DNA of 64,000 nt, taken from NCBI RefSeq assembly GCF_002300165.1, contig NZ_MLCE01000012.1, forward strand, positions 310,001 through 374,000, in the 5' to 3' direction. The notes under the pieces are model-generated. The model was given only the letters and a program-made list of their open reading frames with translations, ran no database searches and was not told the DNA's origin. This document shows, in pieces, positions 63,009 through 64,000 of the stretch. Both the position numbers and the translations under genes were made by a program. This stretch comes from Streptomyces sp. Tue6028 (GTDB taxonomy: Bacteria > Actinomycetota > Actinomycetes > Streptomycetales > Streptomycetaceae). The first letter of the stretch is position 1; each line of letters opens with the position of its first letter.

Positions 63009-63946
63009 CGGCCGCCCTCCTCACGGTTGCGCAGCAGCCACATCCGCGCCAGGGCGACGACTGCGATGATCACGAAGAAGATGATGGACATCGCCGAGGC
63101 GTAGCCCACGCGGTAGCTGGTGAAGCCCTGTTCGAGGGTGTACTGCACGAACGATCTGGTGCTGAGCTCCGGTCCCGGCCCGAAGTCCATCATCACGACG
63201 GCCTGGTCGAAGAGCTGGAGCGAGGCGAGGACCTGGAGCGCGATCACCAGGCCGGTGATGTGGCGCAGCATCGGCAGCGTGATGTGGACCATGCGGTGCC
63301 AGGCGCCCGCACCGTCCAGCTTGGCGGCCTCGTACAGGTGGTCGGGGATGCCCTGGAGCGCGGCGAGGTAGAGCAGGAAGCTGAAGCCGACCGTCCACCA
63401 CAGGGTCTCGATGACGATGGCGAGCATCGCGTACGACTTGTCGGTCAGCCAGGGCGTGTCGGTCCCGAGGACATGGTTGAACATGCCGATGCCCTGGGTG
63501 AACAGCCACTGGAACAGATTGCCCGCGACGGTCGACGGCAGCAGGAACGGGGCGAAGAAGCACAGCCGCCACAGCCACTTGCCGCGCTCGATGTTGTGCG
63601 CCAGCATCGCGAGCAGGAAGGCGAGCACGGTGATGCACGGCACGACGAGCAGCGTGAAGTACGCGCTGTGGCCGAGCGCGTCCCACATCGCCGAATCGCC
63701 CAGGGCCTCACGGTAGTTGTCGAGGCCGACGAAGCTCGCGCCCTCGCCGGAGATGTTGGCGTCCGTGAAGCTGAGGTAGACGCCGCGCAGCAGTGGCCAG
63801 ATCACGAAGAGCGTGAACAGGACGAGGAACGGGGCGACGAACCAGCCGCCGTGCTGGAGTCCCTGGTTGCGGCGGACGGTGGCGCCGGCCGCGGCGGTCT
63901 TCGCGCGCGCCGGTGCGACGACGGTCTCGGCACTGGTCGTGGTCAT
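63005..63946 (-). CDS. Carbohydrate ABC transporter permease, MalF type
   Basis: 313 residues with six to seven membrane helices and the EAA loop HLYEAAKLDGAGAWHRMVHITLPMLRH. CUT1 permease partner of the MalG-type protein; the two overlap by ATGA. The start codon likewise overlaps the stop codon of the upstream gene, which continues past the window edge, giving a tightly packed operon. Confidence 0.93.
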   Translation of the reverse strand: MTTTSAETVVAPARAKTAAAGATVRRNQGLQHGGWFVAPFLVLFTLFVIWPLLRGVYLSFTDANISGEGASFVGLDNYREALGDSAMWDALGHSAYFTLLVVPCITVLAFLLAMLAHNIERGKWLWRLCFFAPFLLPSTVAGNLFQWLFTQGIGMFNHVLGTDTPWLTDKSYAMLAIVIETLWWTVGFSFLLYLAALQGIPDHLYEAAKLDGAGAWHRMVHITLPMLRHITGLVIALQVLASLQLFDQAVVMMDFGPGPELSTRSFVQYTLEQGFTSYRVGYASAMSIIFFVIIAVVALARMWLLRNREEGGR

Positions 63947-64000
63947 GCGACCGCACCTCCCTGCGCGGCGGTCCTGCCGTCCATCGGGTTCTTCGAGGCG
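63943..64000 (-). CDS. C-terminal end of an upstream operon gene, probably a solute-binding protein
   Basis: The last 18 codons and stop (ASKNPMDGRTAAQGGAVA) read in frame up to the TGA that overlaps the next ATG (ATGA). In CUT1 operons of this layout the gene before malF/malG encodes the substrate-binding lipoprotein; the 18 residues themselves carry no diagnostic motif. Confidence 0.45.
   Translation of the reverse strand, partial: ASKNPMDGRTAAQGGAVA

Overview
The window is chromosomal DNA from a high-GC actinomycete, almost certainly a Streptomyces. The grounds are very high GC with strong GC bias at third codon positions, frequent GTG starts, a homodimeric AceE-type pyruvate dehydrogenase, the PucR-like regulator followed by fabD-fabH-acpP-fabF (the order known from S. 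coelicolor SCO2386-2390), and families typical of streptomycetes (DUF3052, DUF3145, DUF4429/SHOCT, secreted Tat glycosidases). I saw no rRNA, tRNA, CRISPR array, prophage or transposase gene, and no convincing in-frame TTA codon.

Layout. (1) 1-5889: a tellurium/stress (Ter) locus: the first 53 residues of a phosphoribosyltransferase-type protein, a CitE-like lyase, three TerD proteins (one with a Pro/Tyr/Gln repeat tail), a TerA-like protein and a DUF475 (TerC-related) membrane protein. (2) 6004-10343: peroxiredoxin, DUF3052 and aceE. (3) 10418-20638: potassium channel, small membrane protein, a TetR/DHA2 exporter pair, a secreted alpha/beta hydrolase, a DUF4429-SHOCT protein, four tandem 94-bp repeats, a MerR/aldo-keto reductase operon, a GNAT enzyme, a serine hydrolase and a pirin. 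(4) 20732-26369: FasR-like activator, the type II fatty acid synthase genes, a perfect 52-bp palindromic terminator and DUF3145. (5) 26635-45000: mixed secreted and metabolic genes: SGNH lipoprotein, aldose epimerase, a GH3 enzyme with a 9-bp in-frame repeat, several regulator/enzyme pairs, a pyroglutamyl-peptidase-like protein lacking its cysteine, an M14 peptidase, OsmC, a MarR/MDR pair, a MITE-like element and a zinc-ribbon membrane protein. (6) 45125-53665: a sugar catabolism and ABC uptake operon plus a secreted epimerase. (7) 53827-64000: an aminotransferase with a Pro-rich tail, a TauE exporter, a repeat-rich gap, Tat-exported GH35, intracellular GH51 and the permeases of a second sugar ABC system.

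How the parts fit. Region 4 makes membrane fatty acids under a FasR-like activator, and AceE a few kb away supplies acetyl-CoA. Regions 6 and 7 look like scavenging of galactose- and arabinose-containing plant polysaccharide: GH35 outside the cell, two ABC importers, GH51 inside, epimerases on both sides of the membrane, and a sugar/sugar-acid dehydrogenase and dehydratase pair. The Ter genes and peroxiredoxin are stress functions.

The most unusual non-gene signals are: twelve genes that share a TANNNT hexamer exactly 6-7 nt upstream of the start codon, which predicts leaderless mRNAs; a repeat family present as a four-copy tandem array at 16.7 kb and as two inverted copies at 56.7-57.0 kb; a 152-bp MITE-like element that supplies the stop codon of the gene it touches; and three 15-bp palindromes spaced exactly 25 bp apart in the ter locus.
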